This document shows positions 42,654 through 50,472 of a DNA stretch of 64,000 nt, one piece after another. Each line of letters starts with the position of its first letter. Position 1 is the first letter of the stretch. The translations under genes were made by a program, and so were the position numbers. Location of the stretch: positions 1 to 64,000 of the forward strand of contig CAJTPS010000003.1 of the NCBI GenBank assembly GCA_910578555.1, in the 5' to 3' direction. The DNA is from an uncultured Lachnospiraceae bacterium (GTDB lineage: Bacteria > Bacillota > Clostridia > Lachnospirales > Lachnospiraceae). The notes below the pieces were generated by a model that did no database searches, was not told the origin of the DNA, and was given only the letters and a program-made list of their open reading frames with translations.

Positions 42654-43244
42654 ATGGGAAACTTATTAAAAAGACTGAAGACGAACATTATGATTTCCGC
42701 ACTGCTGTGTGTTGTGCTGGGGATTGTACTGGTCGTGTGGCCGGATCTGTCCATGAAGATCGTTTGTATCGCTGTCGGGGCGGCGCTGCTGATCGGCGGC
42801 GGCGTGCGTCTGGCCGTGTTTTTTGCACAGAGGGACGGCAGCATGTATGCACAGATGAATCTGATCATGGGGATCGTGCTGGCTGTGGTGGGCGTCTGGA
42901 TTCTGATGAAACCGGATAAGGTGCTGGCGATCATTCCGATCATTGTCGGCATCGTGATCGTACTGCATGGAGTCAATGACTTGCAGCAGGCGGTCACGTT
43001 GTATAAAGGGCAGTACGATAAATGGTGGGTGGCGTTGATCCTGGGGCTGCTTACGGCAGGGTTTGGCATACTGTTGATCTGTAAGCCATTTGCAGCGCTT
43101 GACACGGTGGTCATGCTGATCGGAACGTTCCTGATCTATGACGGACTGTCGGACATCTGGATCGTATCAAGGGTCTACCGGACTGCCAAGGCGATGAAGC
43201 AGGAGGCGGAAGCGTTGGACGTGGAGGCGGAAGAGATTGAATAA
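42654..43244 (+). CDS. DUF308 (HdeD-like) membrane protein
   Basis: The 196-residue protein has six closely spaced hydrophobic helices arranged as repeated hairpins (IMISALLCVVLGIVLVVWP, VGAALLIGGGVRLAVFF, LIMGIVLAVVGVWILM and so on). This is characteristic of DUF308/HdeD proteins. E. coli HdeD supports acid resistance at high density; the role in Clostridia is unknown. The C-terminus is charged (EAEALDVEAEEIE). GAGGGGG lies 7 bases before the start. Confidence 0.85.
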   Translation: MGNLLKRLKTNIMISALLCVVLGIVLVVWPDLSMKIVCIAVGAALLIGGGVRLAVFFAQRDGSMYAQMNLIMGIVLAVVGVWILMKPDKVLAIIPIIVGIVIVLHGVNDLQQAVTLYKGQYDKWWVALILGLLTAGFGILLICKPFAALDTVVMLIGTFLIYDGLSDIWIVSRVYRTAKAMKQEAEALDVEAEEIE

Positions 43245-43353
43245 CGCGCCTCGAAGTTTTTTTGAAAACAGGGTTGAATATTTTTAAGAGAAGTAATAAA
43301 ATAGTGGCAGAAAGAGTTGACTGGTTTATAGAACGGAAAGAATGGAGACTTGT

Positions 43354-43827
43354 ATGATGATCGGCGCGTTAAGTGCATACGGTGCGCAGGCGTATGTGTA
43401 TAATCCGAATAATGTAAGCTCGGCCAGCATGAATAAACTGTCTAAGATATCTGACGATGTGCTGGATAAGAAGATCGATTACAGTGAGCTTACCGATGAG
43501 AGCAAGAATGTGAACCCGCTCAAGAAGGGGCAGACACTTGATTTTCAGAGTATGTTCGAGATGCAGATGCAGCGCGGACAGAACAATGCTGCGAGAGTTA
43601 TGAGACCGGTACAGGAGACACAGGCGGCAGAGGATGAGACGACGCAGGAGACGGCTTCCGGGGCGGCGGCAGCGCAGTTCGAACAGACGGCAGCACAGCG
43701 GGTAACCACACTCGATGCGGCAGCAGGTCCGGGCGCGGCGGATATGGCGGATGCAGGCAGCGGAAGTAATATCAACTATCAGATGCAGCAGGCGTTAAAT
43801 GCTTACGGCATGTTTATGACGGCGTAG
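43354..43827 (+). CDS. Hypothetical protein with Ala/Gln-rich linker
   Basis: The 157-residue protein has no signal peptide or membrane helix. It begins MMIGALSAYGAQAYVYNP and has a middle acidic/polar segment (SDDVLDKKIDYSELTDESK). A low-complexity Ala/Thr/Gln region follows (~90-135), and the protein ends QALNAYGMFMTA. The matching 'AYG' phrases at both ends are notable. I do not recognise a named family. The start at 43354 has GGAG 6 bases upstream; an in-frame ATG at 43342 overlaps that site. A terminator follows at 43880, which supports a real, separately transcribed gene. Confidence 0.6.
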   Translation: MMIGALSAYGAQAYVYNPNNVSSASMNKLSKISDDVLDKKIDYSELTDESKNVNPLKKGQTLDFQSMFEMQMQRGQNNAARVMRPVQETQAAEDETTQETASGAAAAQFEQTAAQRVTTLDAAAGPGAADMADAGSGSNINYQMQQALNAYGMFMTA

Positions 43828-43879
43828 GCGGCAGGTCAGTCTGGATGAACCGACGGAATATTAATGAGATAAATAATGG

Positions 43880-43924
43880 AAAGCGGTGCAGGTAGATCGG
43901 GAGATGTACTTTGCGCCGCTTTTA
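43880..43924 (+). terminator. Terminator after the hypothetical gene
   Basis: AAAGCGGTGC (43880-43889) pairs with GCGCCGCTTT (43913-43922) allowing one G.U pair, and a short T-run follows (TTTTA). The 23-base loop is long for a terminator but contains further weak pairing. Confidence 0.55.
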
Positions 43925-43994
43925 TGGTATAAGAAATCCATACACTTATGTGAGCCTGTGAAGCAGAACCTGCAACTTGGCGGTGCAGGATGTC

Positions 43995-44507
43995 CTATTT
44001 TCTTGATAAATATTTGTCAAGTATATTCAATATATTGCTCGTATGTACTATTTCAACACTGCCGGATAATCTATCCAGGGGAATTTCTTTGATCAGGCCC
44101 TTTCGTTTGAAGGCGCCTGCTTCCGATACTTTGCGGGAATCTGCAATTCTTTCGCCAAGGAATACATCTTCAACATCATGGCAGAACCATACCAGATCAT
44201 AGCCGTTTTGCTGACAAAACCGGTTGATCTCAATCAGTTCTCTTTTGTGTTCCGCATTTTTCTCATGGTCGTCGGTATCAATGCAGTAAATGACCCTTGT
44301 CTCTCCGGATATATAGGTCTTTGTTTTTGCCTTGATTTCCTGCAAAACATTTTTTGCTTTATATTTTGTCTTTGTACCCATATAAATTCGGCTGATTTTA
44401 GTCTGGTTATTGAGCTGATATATATGACGTATCAATTCTAATATATAAACGTCGTCGGTAGCCGATTTCTTGTTAGTCTCCATACATAATATCAATTGAA
44501 TTGCCAT
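43995..44507 (-). CDS. Small TOPRIM-like nuclease-type protein (RloB/AriB-like)
   Basis: The 170-residue protein shows TOPRIM-like acidic residues: E10 in LILCMETNKKSATD after the first strand, and D77/D79 in VIYCIDTDDHEKN. The fold prediction resembles RloB or OLD/PARIS-type TOPRIM effectors, though the protein is shorter than AriB (about 300). A further conserved-looking stretch is WFCHDVEDVFLGERI. It lies 6 bases downstream of an ATPase gene on the same strand, so the two form a module. A G-run (GGGGGA) about 10 bases upstream serves as ribosome binding site. Expected role: nuclease or tRNA-targeting effector kept in check by the ATPase. That is inference. Confidence 0.6.
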   Translation of the reverse strand: MAIQLILCMETNKKSATDDVYILELIRHIYQLNNQTKISRIYMGTKTKYKAKNVLQEIKAKTKTYISGETRVIYCIDTDDHEKNAEHKRELIEINRFCQQNGYDLVWFCHDVEDVFLGERIADSRKVSEAGAFKRKGLIKEIPLDRLSGSVEIVHTSNILNILDKYLSRK

Positions 44508-44513
44508 AGTATC

Positions 44514-45851
44514 TTATTCCCCCAGAATCCCTACGAAGTCGATTGCTTCGATATTAAACGGTGAGTCCTCTATCATCCCGTTCTTATAACAGTTTTCAGG
44601 TGTTGCATTTCCACGGGCTGTCCATGATACTAAGTGGTTGTCACTTGATAAGAAATCTATGGAATTGCGATTTTTCTTTAAAATGCTCATCGGGTCAAGA
44701 TTGTGCGTTGTAAAACAAAGCTGCCCCTTGCCGTAATACATGAAATATTCAATTAATTTGCAAAGATAAACATCGTTCAAATTGGAATCCATTTCGTCAA
44801 CAAAAACGATGCCGCCGTTGCTTACAGAGACAAAACAATCAAACAGCCGGATCAGTTTTTTGATTCCGGTACTTTCAAATTCTTTATTGATGATATAATC
44901 ACCGTAGTTGAGATTTAACTCGCACACATAATAATCACCGTTTTCTTTGGCATCAATGTCGATAGATACCAGGTCGCTTTTGAAGAGTCTGATAAATTGA
45001 GTCAGGCGGTTTACTTTTTCCTTGTATTTTTCGAAATATTCTTTGCTAATATTTTTTTCATTGACGTTAGAAAAAAAATTCTGATTGTCTCCTAGCCCAA
45101 GAAGTTCTTCCATAAGCGTTTGCGGTCCTGAGTCGTTATCTTTTAGCCTTTTTTGCAGAAAATATAGTTCGTGCTGGTCTTCTTCTCCGAGGTATATCGT
45201 TATCTGCAATTGGAAAAGCGTGACGGATAGAACATGTAGTAGTAATTCAGTGCTGGTCGGATCAGCTTTCCATAAAGTGTCTTCACTTAAATTTATAAGA
45301 TATATGTGGATAAAGGAATGTTTGGACAGCAGATTGATCATTTTCTTTTCTACAGTTTCTCTGGTCTGCGGTGAACAATGAATATATACCAGTTCACCAT
45401 TTTCGGCCTCAAAAATGGTGCTGTATTGATTATTTGTATATTGGCCGGGTTTTGTTTGCAGAATTTCATGTTTTATTTCATATAAATTATTTTTTCCTTT
45501 TTCAATTTGCATTGCATACTGATAGACAATTTTTTGCTTATCAGTACAGAGAAGAAATTCACAGCTAAAGCGAAAACAGCGCGCTTTTTTATTAATTATT
45601 TCATCCAAAAAGTTCTGTGTCTTTGATTCGCTCAGGTAGTTGTCCTGTAGGATTAAATCCTGAAAAATTTTAACGGCTGTTACGACAGCTGATTTTCCGG
45701 AACCGTTTTCGCCGTAAATAGCTTTAATTCTGTACTTTTCCGGATTAAAGTTTTTATCAATGGTTTTTTTATAAAAATGCAGGCACACATCCTCCTGAAT
45801 ATTCTTAATACCAGAGATGCTCATGTTTAATAAATACGTATTGGATTTCAT
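44514..45851 (-). CDS. AAA_15/AAA_21-type ATPase paired with a TOPRIM protein
   Basis: The 445-residue protein is an ABC-like AAA ATPase. It has Walker A GENGSGKS (~residues 47-54), a central helical/coiled region (~120-300), a short signature-like tract (KEFESTGIKKLIRLFDCF), Walker B GGIVFVDEMDSNLND and the switch histidine in FTTHNLDPM. This is the architecture of OLD, RloA and PARIS AriA ATPases. The start at 45851 is favoured because GGAGG lies 5 bases upstream; a longer frame begins at 45902. The two-gene block is much more AT-rich than its neighbours, which implies horizontal acquisition. Confidence 0.75.
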   Translation of the reverse strand: MKSNTYLLNMSISGIKNIQEDVCLHFYKKTIDKNFNPEKYRIKAIYGENGSGKSAVVTAVKIFQDLILQDNYLSESKTQNFLDEIINKKARCFRFSCEFLLCTDKQKIVYQYAMQIEKGKNNLYEIKHEILQTKPGQYTNNQYSTIFEAENGELVYIHCSPQTRETVEKKMINLLSKHSFIHIYLINLSEDTLWKADPTSTELLLHVLSVTLFQLQITIYLGEEDQHELYFLQKRLKDNDSGPQTLMEELLGLGDNQNFFSNVNEKNISKEYFEKYKEKVNRLTQFIRLFKSDLVSIDIDAKENGDYYVCELNLNYGDYIINKEFESTGIKKLIRLFDCFVSVSNGGIVFVDEMDSNLNDVYLCKLIEYFMYYGKGQLCFTTHNLDPMSILKKNRNSIDFLSSDNHLVSWTARGNATPENCYKNGMIEDSPFNIEAIDFVGILGE

Positions 45852-46119
45852 ACGATCCTCCATACTAAAGCTGGTTGTTGCAACAAAGTATTTAGCAGAC
45901 ATTGTCTTTCGTATATTAACAATATACCCTTGAAAAACAAAATTATTACAAAATGTAATTATTTTACAATTGCATTATAGCTGAGATTTTATGAAAAAGC
46001 AATAAAAAGCAATAAAAGGGTTGTTTCTTGACAAAACAAGAGAATATTGACAAAATGGAGATTAGGTCGAAGAGAAGTAGAGGTTTGCCGTAGGATCGTT
46101 TGTATAAAGGAGTCCCACT

Positions 46120-47070
46120 ATGATACTGAGTGTAAGCCGCAGGACGGATATTCCTAATTATTATTCCGACTGGTTTATCAACAGAATAAAAGAGGGATAT
46201 CTGTATGTGCGCAATCCGATGAACGCGCATCAGGTCAGCCGGATTGCACTGACGCCGGAACTGGTGGACTGCATCGTATTCTGGACGAAGAATCCGGAAC
46301 CGATGCTTGCCAGGCTGGACGAACTGACACCGTATCCGTTCTATTTCCAGTTTACGCTCACGGGATACGGCAGGGATATCGAGTGCAATATTCCCCATAA
46401 AAGGGAACGGATGATCCCTGTGTTTCAGGAATTATCACGCAGAATCGGACAGGAAAGAGTGATCTGGCGGTACGATCCGATACTGTTTACACAAAAGTAC
46501 ACGCCCCAATATCATCTGAGGGCATTCGGGCAGATTGCGGAAGCCTTACAGGGATACACCGCAAAGTGCGTGATCAGTTTCGTGGACAGATATGCCAGGA
46601 ATCAAAAGAGTATGGCAGCACTGCACACATATGAACTTACGGGAAGAGAACTGACGGCGTTTGCGGGGGAACTTGCGCACATAGCGTCCGCCTGCGGTAT
46701 GAAGACCGGAAGCTGTGCGGAGCAAATCGACCTTTCGGCCTGCGGGATCGTCCACAACTGCTGTATTGATCAGGAGTTAATCGGGCAGATCAGCGGATAT
46801 GCACTGCAGGCAGGCAAGGACCGGAACCAGCGGAAGGAGTGCGGCTGTATCGAGAGCATCGAGGTCGGCACATACGATACCTGCCGCAACGGCTGTCTGT
46901 ACTGTTATGCGAATAACAGCAGAGAACAGATTTTGCGGACATGCAGTCTGCATGATGTCAATTCCCCGATTCTGTGCGGCCGGATTACGGAGGATGACAG
47001 GATCACGGAGCGGAAGGTGAAATCTTTGAGAACAAAACAGGAAAAAGCTTCGGAATGGGGAGAAATTTGA
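46120..47070 (+). CDS. DUF1848 family protein with C-terminal Cys cluster
   Basis: The 316-residue protein begins MILSVSRRTDIPNYYSDWF and contains FWTKNPEPML and FQFTLTGYGRDIE, hallmarks of DUF1848. The C-terminal part has a cysteine cluster, CGCIESIEVGTYDTCRNGCL then YCYAN, resembling the CxxxCxxC iron-sulfur motif of radical SAM enzymes in a permuted position. The function is unknown. An AAGGAG site lies 7-8 bases before the start. Upstream at 45903-46119 is a divergent promoter region shared with the ATPase gene (TTGACAAAA-type boxes), with no further gene. Confidence 0.83.
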   Translation: MILSVSRRTDIPNYYSDWFINRIKEGYLYVRNPMNAHQVSRIALTPELVDCIVFWTKNPEPMLARLDELTPYPFYFQFTLTGYGRDIECNIPHKRERMIPVFQELSRRIGQERVIWRYDPILFTQKYTPQYHLRAFGQIAEALQGYTAKCVISFVDRYARNQKSMAALHTYELTGRELTAFAGELAHIASACGMKTGSCAEQIDLSACGIVHNCCIDQELIGQISGYALQAGKDRNQRKECGCIESIEVGTYDTCRNGCLYCYANNSREQILRTCSLHDVNSPILCGRITEDDRITERKVKSLRTKQEKASEWGEI

Positions 47071-47106
47071 GAAATAAGGCTGATGGATTTCGGAATGGAG
47101 GAAATC

Positions 47107-47588
47107 ATGAAAAAACCGGAGATGATTATTTTTGACTATGGACATACGCTGCTCTATGAGCCGGGTTTTGATGCGAAGTGATGTGAGGAGACGGCTTATC
47201 CGTATATTGTCAGTAATCCGCAGAATCTTACGGCAGTGCAGATCTATGCGGAAGTGCAGAGAATGTTTGCGCAGTTTCAGGAGCAGAGGGACAATGGCAT
47301 AGAGATTCATGAACTGCAGTTTATGCGGCTTGTCTATGAATCTTTAGGACTTCGATTCCGTATCTCTTATGCGGAGCTGGAGGAAATCGAGTGGACTCGC
47401 GGCGGAGCAGGTCTGGTACTGCGGCGACAGCATCAGGCATGACGTGATCGGCGCGCATGGTGCGGGGATATATCCTGTCTTGTATGAGGGGGATACACCG
47501 GATGAGGTCAATCCTTATGCACATCAGAATGACGGGATGCGTGTTGATTTTGATTATGGGAATGGATATACTGAAAAAGAGTACAGGA
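47107..47588 (+). pseudogene. Broken HAD-superfamily hydrolase gene
   Basis: ATG 47107 has GGAGG 5-6 bases upstream and encodes MKKPEMIIFDYGHTLLYEPG, a HAD motif I segment. The frame hits TGA at 47179, continues in frame (YPYIVSNPQNLT ... FMRLVYESLGLRF), and then shifts near 47400 to a second frame with the HAD motif IV part VWYCGDSIRHDVIGAHGAGI. The middle of the domain (motifs II and III) is deleted. At least one nonsense change, one deletion and one frameshift make it non-functional. The second frame runs on into the nucleotidyltransferase gene. Confidence 0.8.
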
Positions 47589-47602
47589 GAAGGAGAATTT
47601 TC

Positions 47603-47941
47603 ATGCCTGAAAGATCGGAGGATATACTGAGAAAATATGTTAATGAAGTACATGGATTATTTGGAAGCAGTTTAAAAACGATCATTTTATATGGTTCTTA
47701 TGCACGCGGTGATTTCAGAGCAGATTCAGATATTGATATCATGATACTGGTTGATATGGAGGAGCAGGAAATCAGAGATAAGGGGCGTGTTTTGTCTGAT
47801 GTAGCGTTTGAATATAATTTTGATAATGACATAATGATTATGCCGATCGTCAAGAATCTGGAGCATTTTAACAAATGGCTTAGAGCATATCCGTTTTATT
47901 ATAATATTAAGAAAGAAGGAATAGAGTTGTATGCAGCTTAA
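47603..47941 (+). CDS. MNT-type minimal nucleotidyltransferase (antitoxin-like)
   Basis: The 112-residue protein has the nucleotidyltransferase core ILYGSYARGDFRADSDIDIM (GSxARG...SDxD), followed by the third acidic strand (FDNDIMIMPIV). MNT proteins often pair with HEPN toxins and silence them by AMPylation. The start at 47603 has GGAGAAGGAG about 7-14 bases upstream. The frame is open further upstream only because it runs through the HAD relic. A possible partner begins at 47931 but is interrupted, so this may now be an orphan antitoxin. Confidence 0.78.
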   Translation: MPERSEDILRKYVNEVHGLFGSSLKTIILYGSYARGDFRADSDIDIMILVDMEEQEIRDKGRVLSDVAFEYNFDNDIMIMPIVKNLEHFNKWLRAYPFYYNIKKEGIELYAA

Positions 47942-47987
47942 TTTAGGTGATATCGGCGGGGCAAGGGAATTGGCGCATTTCTGTTGA
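47931..47987 (+). pseudogene. Possible truncated HEPN-partner start
   Basis: ATG 47931 overlaps the end of the nucleotidyltransferase gene. It encodes 18 residues (MQLNLGDIGGARELAHFC) before TGA; the spacing and overlap are typical of an MNT-HEPN pair. The helical, charged start would fit a HEPN toxin N-terminus. No RxxxxH motif can be found downstream in any nearby frame, so at most this is a remnant. Confidence 0.25.
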
Positions 47988-48156
47988 GAAGTCGCCGGAG
48001 TGATAAGAAATATGGGGCGTGGCGGTGGTTATGCCTTATATTTTGTGAAAAACCGAAACTGGAAGTCTGGTAATTAGAAAAAACAAACAAATCAGGACAA
48101 TGCAAAACTTTTTCGAGCTTGGATGTTCGTAAAATAGACATCGAAGGAGAAGAATT

Positions 48157-49060
48157 ATGTATAAATTAGAGGTGCCTAAAGTGTTAAAAAGGGGTGATAC
48201 GATTGCATTGATCTCTATTTCCGGTGGTAGAGCAGGCGATGAGGACATGCTTTATAGATATGAAGCAGGCAAAAGGCGATTGGAGGAAATATGGGGCGTT
48301 CATGTTATCCCGACACCGAACGCATTAGCGGGAAGTGCTTTTTTATATGAACATCCGGAGGCGAGAGCCGAAGATTTCATGTGGGCGATGCAGGATCAAG
48401 AGATAAATGGAATTATTTGTATGATGGGTGGTGATGATTCTTACAGAGTGCTTCCATACATAGACATAAATGTAATAAAAATAATCCCAAGGTATTTATG
48501 GGATATTCAGATATCACTTCATGGATGGCGGTATTTGCAAAAGCCGGCATCAGAGCTTACTATGGTCCTAATTTATTAACGCCGATCGCCCAACCCGTGG
48601 CATTAGATAATTACACAAAAGAAGCAATAACAAAATGTTTATTTTCTACTGAATATAATTGGTGAGGTGCCAGCTTGTTCAGAATACACAAATATTGAAT
48701 GGCGAAATGTTGGCAAGGATGAAATTAAGTGGGTATCCAATATCGGCTATAGATTAGTACAGGGAAGTGGAGTTGTGCAAGGAAGGATTTGGGGGGGGGC
48801 TGCATGAACTTCGGGCATTAGATGCGGCAGGAATGTTTAGACATGCGGCAGGAATAGTCGTTGGGCAATTAAGCGAGGAAGAAGAGAATATGCTGGTTAA
48901 GTTTTTGAAGTATGAAGCGCGCAGGGAAGATATTCCGGTATTATCAAATGTTGATTTTGTTCATAGAACACCAATGACTGTCGTTCCGATGGGAGCAATG
49001 GCGGAGATTGACTGTAGCCGCGTAGCATTCAGGATTATGGAGCCGGGAGTCGCTCACTAG
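48157..49060 (+). pseudogene. Frameshifted S66 LD-carboxypeptidase/MccF-like gene
   Basis: The gene begins MYKLEVPKVLKRGDTIALIS with S66 motifs: GIICMMGGDDSYRVLPYID in frame 1, MGYSDITSWMAVFAKAGI (catalytic Ser in GYSD) in a second frame from about 48485, VVQGRIWGG in a third from about 48662, and the C-terminal LSNVDFVHRTPM in a fourth after a run of nine G (48791-48799). At least three frameshifts disrupt it. Intact relatives cleave murein tetrapeptides or inactivate microcin C. Ribosome binding site GAAGGAGAAG is intact. The whole 47.1-49.1 kb strip is decaying. Confidence 0.85.
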
Positions 49061-49078
49061 TGAGAAAGGAGAACGCTG

Positions 49079-49858
49079 ATGTACCATTACATATTATTTG
49101 ACTTGGACGGCACGTTGACAGACCCGAAGCCGGGGATCACAGGCTGTGTGCAGTATGCGCTTCGGAAATTTGGGATCGAAGAGCCGGATCTGGATAAGCT
49201 GGAACCTTTTATCGGACCGCCGCTTCTGGACAGTTTTCAGGAGTTTTACGGATTTGACGAGGAGAAGGGATTGCAGGCAATCGCTTATTACCGTGAGCGG
49301 TTTTCTGTGGTCGGCTTATTTGAAAATGAAATATATCCCGGGATCGCACAGATGCTCGCACGCCTGCAAAAGGCAGGTATCCGGCTGGCAGTGGCGTCCA
49401 GCAAGCCGACTGTCTTTGTGACACGGATTCTGGAGCATTTCGGTATTCTTTCTTTTTTTGACGTGATCGTGGGAAGTGAACTTGACGGGACGCGGGGAAG
49501 AAAAGAGGAAGTTGTGGAGGAGGCTCTGCGGCAGCTTCTGCGTGACGGTAGCGGCGAGGAAGAAGCCCGTGGATACGGGATCGCCGGTGGCACAGGCATG
49601 GAGAAATCTGTAAGTACGAGGCAGGATCGGGAGCGTACCGGTTCAGACCGCACAGAGCCGGCGGGTGCGTGCGCGCCGCCACGGCATGATATCGTGATGG
49701 TGGGCGACAGGAAGTATGATATCACAGGGGCTAAAGCGCACCATATCGTCTCCATCGGCGTGGCCTACGGGTATGCCGCGGCAGGAGAACTGGAAGCGGC
49801 GGGCGCGGATGTGATCGTAGAGACGGTGGAGGAACTGGAGCGGGCGCTGCTACGGTAA
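49079..49858 (+). CDS. HAD hydrolase, phosphoglycolate phosphatase-like, with an insertion
   Basis: The 259-residue protein has HAD motif I FDLDGTLTDPKPGIT, motif II VASSKP, a Lys region (GRKEEVVEEAL) and motif IV MVGDRKYDITGAKAHHI. It resembles Gph/PgmB-type phosphatases acting on small phosphoesters. Family members are about 215 residues. Here an additional ~40 residues (~155-197; GSGEEEARGYGIAGGTGMEK and an Arg/Thr-rich part) sit between motifs III and IV and look disordered. GAAAGGAG lies 7 bases before the start. Confidence 0.85.
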   Translation: MYHYILFDLDGTLTDPKPGITGCVQYALRKFGIEEPDLDKLEPFIGPPLLDSFQEFYGFDEEKGLQAIAYYRERFSVVGLFENEIYPGIAQMLARLQKAGIRLAVASSKPTVFVTRILEHFGILSFFDVIVGSELDGTRGRKEEVVEEALRQLLRDGSGEEEARGYGIAGGTGMEKSVSTRQDRERTGSDRTEPAGACAPPRHDIVMVGDRKYDITGAKAHHIVSIGVAYGYAAAGELEAAGADVIVETVEELERALLR

Positions 49859-49898
49859 GAAAAATATATAGTCCTTCAAATTTATAGCACAAATCATA

Positions 49899-49956
49899 TT
49901 GACAACACGATAAGACTGTAGTAGTCTGTAATTAACAAGCAGACTACTGCAGTCTT
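49899..49956 (+). promoter_or_regulatory. Promoter and dyad operator of the blaI-like operon
   Basis: TTGACA (49899-49904), a 17-bp spacer and TAGTCT (49922-49927) mark a promoter. AAGACTGTAGTAGTCTG (49912-49928) is repeated in inverse at 49940-49956 with one mismatch, spaced by 11 bp. Each arm is itself a dyad (AGACT...AGTCT). The arrangement suits two dimers of the BlaI-type repressor encoded 138 bp downstream and would block the -10 box. No other gene is seen in 49859-50093. Confidence 0.65.
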
Positions 49957-50093
49957 ATACTTTTGCGGAAATGATGCCTGAGTAAATGATCATGAGAAAA
50001 GCGGAAAGGGTATCCGCGACAGTCAGAGACAGCGTCGACAAGACGAACGGATAAGTCAGCTTGACGTACGATACGGAAGGGCGGGAAAACAGG

Positions 50094-50462
50094 ATGGAAC
50101 AGGAGATCACTAAATTATTCGATTCGGAATTAAAAGTCATGGGGATTCTCTGGAACGAGGGAGACGTCCCGGCGAAACAGATCGCGGACGCTTTGACGAA
50201 GGAGTTGGGCTGGAATAAAAATACGACGTACACCCTGATCAAGCGTTGTATCAAAAAAGGCGCAATCGAGCGATCGGAGCCGAATTTCATGTGTCATGCG
50301 CTCATATCGAAGGAAGCTGTGCAGGAGGCGGAGACGACCGAACTGATCAATAAAGTCTATGACGGTTCTGCGGATAAGCTGTTTGCTTCGTTACTCGGCA
50401 GAAAGAAGCTGTCAGCGGAGCAGATTGAGAAGCTGAAGCAGATCGTCGACGGGCTGGAGTAG
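50094..50462 (+). CDS. BlaI/MecI/CopY-family transcriptional repressor
   Basis: The 122-residue winged-helix protein has LFDSELKVMGILWNEGDVPA, then KELGWNKNTTYTLIKRCIKKG as recognition helix and wing. The dimerising C-terminal helices (LINKVYDGSADKLFASLLG) include the site region where BlaI is cut by its partner protease. It should repress its own operon through the 17-bp inverted repeat. The start at 50094 (weak GCGGGA site) removes an 11-residue upstream extension. The sensor protease gene follows after 10 bases. Confidence 0.88.
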   Translation: MEQEITKLFDSELKVMGILWNEGDVPAKQIADALTKELGWNKNTTYTLIKRCIKKGAIERSEPNFMCHALISKEAVQEAETTELINKVYDGSADKLFASLLGRKKLSAEQIEKLKQIVDGLE

Positions 50463-50472
50463 GAGGCGGATT

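Noticed and set aside
43886..44202. Short plus-strand open frames of about 70 codons before the TOPRIM gene.
   Set aside because: They overlap the terminator and the minus-strand TOPRIM gene, lack a ribosome binding site, and have no family-like motifs.
47107..47400. In-frame TGA at 47179 followed by TGT in the HAD gene could have encoded selenocysteine.
   Set aside because: The residue position has no known redox role in HAD enzymes, no SECIS-like hairpin is evident after the codon, and the gene is also deleted and frameshifted further on. A nonsense mutation explains it.
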